From the NCBI GenBank assembly GCA_965204915.1, contig OZ242023.1, forward strand, positions 2,728,001-2,792,000: a stretch of 64,000 bases of DNA, given 5' to 3'. How positions within the stretch are numbered: position 1 is the first letter of the stretch; the number at the start of each line of letters is the position of its first letter. Origin of the DNA: HK1 sp965204915 (GTDB lineage Bacteria > Pseudomonadota > Gammaproteobacteria > HK1). Of this stretch, positions 63,150 to 64,000 are shown one piece after another. A program made the translations under genes and the position numbers. The notes beneath the pieces are model-generated. The model was not told the origin of the DNA, ran no database searches, and saw nothing but the letters and a program-made list of their open reading frames with translations.

Positions 63150-63640
63150 AGAGCAGCCCGAGCGCACGCGCAGGCGCGGCCCGGAGGTGACGAACGTCTC
63201 GCGGTGACGCTGAGGGCCCCGGAAGAGCGCGGCGCGGGTGTTCTCCTCCGCCCAGAGGCCCGTCAGGCCGGTGCTGCCGTGACTGGCGACGTGGGGGCGT
63301 CCGGTAGCCTTCCCAGCCGCCCTTGTTCCTCCGGGTACGCCGAGCCGCGCTCGTGCGGCTCGAGGCGCGTCTTGAACTCAAGTTTCGGGATTCGCCGACC
63401 GAAATGGATTCCCGCTTTCGCGGGAATGACGGCCAGCCTGAAAGCAAAGCGTCTCGCTGAAATGACGTCATTCCCGCGAAAGCGGGAATCCATCGCCTGA
63501 TTCAGGCATTTTGAATCCCGAAACTTGAGCTTGAAGAAGCGGGTTTCATCGAAGGCGCCCGCGCCCAGCTTGCCGTCGCTGCCGCCGACCGCACCGAACC
63601 GGTAGGGATTGACGCCGATGCGCCGTTCGATTCCCCCGCC
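63150..63640 (-). pseudogene. DUF3604-family remnant interrupted by element C
   Basis: On the minus strand, 63625-63531 reads RRIGVNPYRFGAVGGSDGK then LGAGAFDETRFF. After removing the inserted element and one CTTGAA, the frame continues KTRLEPHERGSAYPEEQG. One frame over, it reads HVASHGSTGLTGLWAEENTR, ALFRGPQRHRETFVTSGPRLR. 'NPYKFGxxGxSD' and 'GGLTGVWAEENTRESIF...RRExFATSGPR' are hallmarks of DUF3604 proteins. Only these pieces of the usual ~600 residues remain. Confidence 0.7.
63376..63529. mobile_element. composite inverted-repeat element, copy C
   Basis: 154 bp, same orientation and structure as copy A, with flanking CTTGAA on both sides (6 bp). Terminal repeats CTCAAGTTTCGGGATTC / GAATCCCGAAACTTGAG; two inner 20-bp palindromes. 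It lies within the DUF3604 remnant. Confidence 0.88.
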
Positions 63641-64000
63641 GTGGCGGCCGGCTCACCGCCGTGGCCGAAACCCGCTGCCGGCAGCCGGGCGGCAGCGGCA
63701 ATGCGGAGGAATGGACGGGTCACGCCCCGGGTCGCGCCATCGAAGAGCCGATCCGCACGGGGCCGTTTACGGAGAAACGTCCGCTTCCGAAGTCACTCCT
63801 CACTCACTCTTACCGGGTGCGGGATCTCAAGTATACTGCGCACCGCCGGACGGCCTCCCTCGCATTCCAACTGCTTCGCTCGCACACGGCCCGACTCGCT
63901 GAATGCCCTCCGTGCTCCTTTGCGAAAGATCCGGGGTCCGCGAAATCGGGTCGAATCAACCCCAACGGACGGAATTCGCGACGTTGCACGCACCGGGAGC
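63641..64000. other. right edge without a recognised gene
   Basis: 360 bp. Frames on both strands are open but none has family features. A gene may begin or end beyond the edge. Confidence 0.3.

Noticed and set aside
1..64000. tRNA or rRNA genes
   Set aside because: No cloverleaf or rRNA-like segment was recognised by reading; a dedicated tRNA search was not possible here.

Overview
The window is GC-rich (most genes clearly above 65 % G+C) with dense coding on both strands. The metabolic genes suggest an aerobic, probably marine or host-associated proteobacterium: form I aerobic CO dehydrogenase (coxMSLDE), an F420 precursor synthase of the fused FbiC type, a tripartite tricarboxylate carrier, a carnitine-dehydrogenase-like enzyme, a DddP-like M24 enzyme, a hydantoinase-B-like protein and a giant flotillin. 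The taxonomic placement is an inference; no rRNA or tRNA gene was recognised.

Layout. 1-17.7 kb is a decayed defence island: a PGN_0703-like nuclease, a frameshifted DruE/DrmA-like helicase, an AAA15 ATPase, two hicAB modules, a 0.88-kb direct duplication, then an operon of a truncated Eco57I-type methylase, a membrane/beta-rich protein and a stand-alone GT51 transglycosylase, plus a SNF2 helicase gene split by an ISAs1-family insertion with a 10-bp target duplication. 17.9-23.2 kb holds an acyl-CoA dehydrogenase and then a patch of methylase remnants and toxin-antitoxin modules (vapBC, a frameshifted BrnT-like toxin with its antitoxin, an XRE regulator). 23.3-31.2 kb is metabolic (fbiC, an Fpg/Nei glycosylase, tctBA, an amidase). 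31.6-44.7 kb is a second defence/repair block: complete McrBC, a DUF4143 ATPase, the DddP-like enzyme, a 1.86-kilo-residue exonuclease-RecQ-UvrD fusion and an internally deleted copy of the DUF4143 ATPase. 45.7-54.6 kb is the cox cluster, interrupted by a phd/PIN module, followed by two dehydrogenases. 54.8-63.1 kb carries an AbiEii-like nucleotidyltransferase, hyuB, the flotillin, a DUF2283 protein and an orphan PotA-like ATPase. The right edge holds a DUF3604 remnant.

A dispersed palindrome (ATTCCC-N8-GGGAAT, like Neisseria dRS3) recurs throughout. It occurs singly, sometimes inside open reading frames, and three times as a 154-170-bp composite element with long terminal inverted repeats and 6-7-bp flanking duplications (45.2, 52.4 and 63.4 kb). 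Several genes exist as one copy plus an internally deleted copy, so duplication followed by deletion has been active here.

How the parts work together: the cox genes would feed CO-derived electrons to respiration, and McrBC is the only restriction system that looks complete. Most other defence genes are broken or truncated. The most promising uncharacterised unit is the overlapping methylase - membrane beta-rich protein - GT51 gene set at 10.3-14.7 kb.
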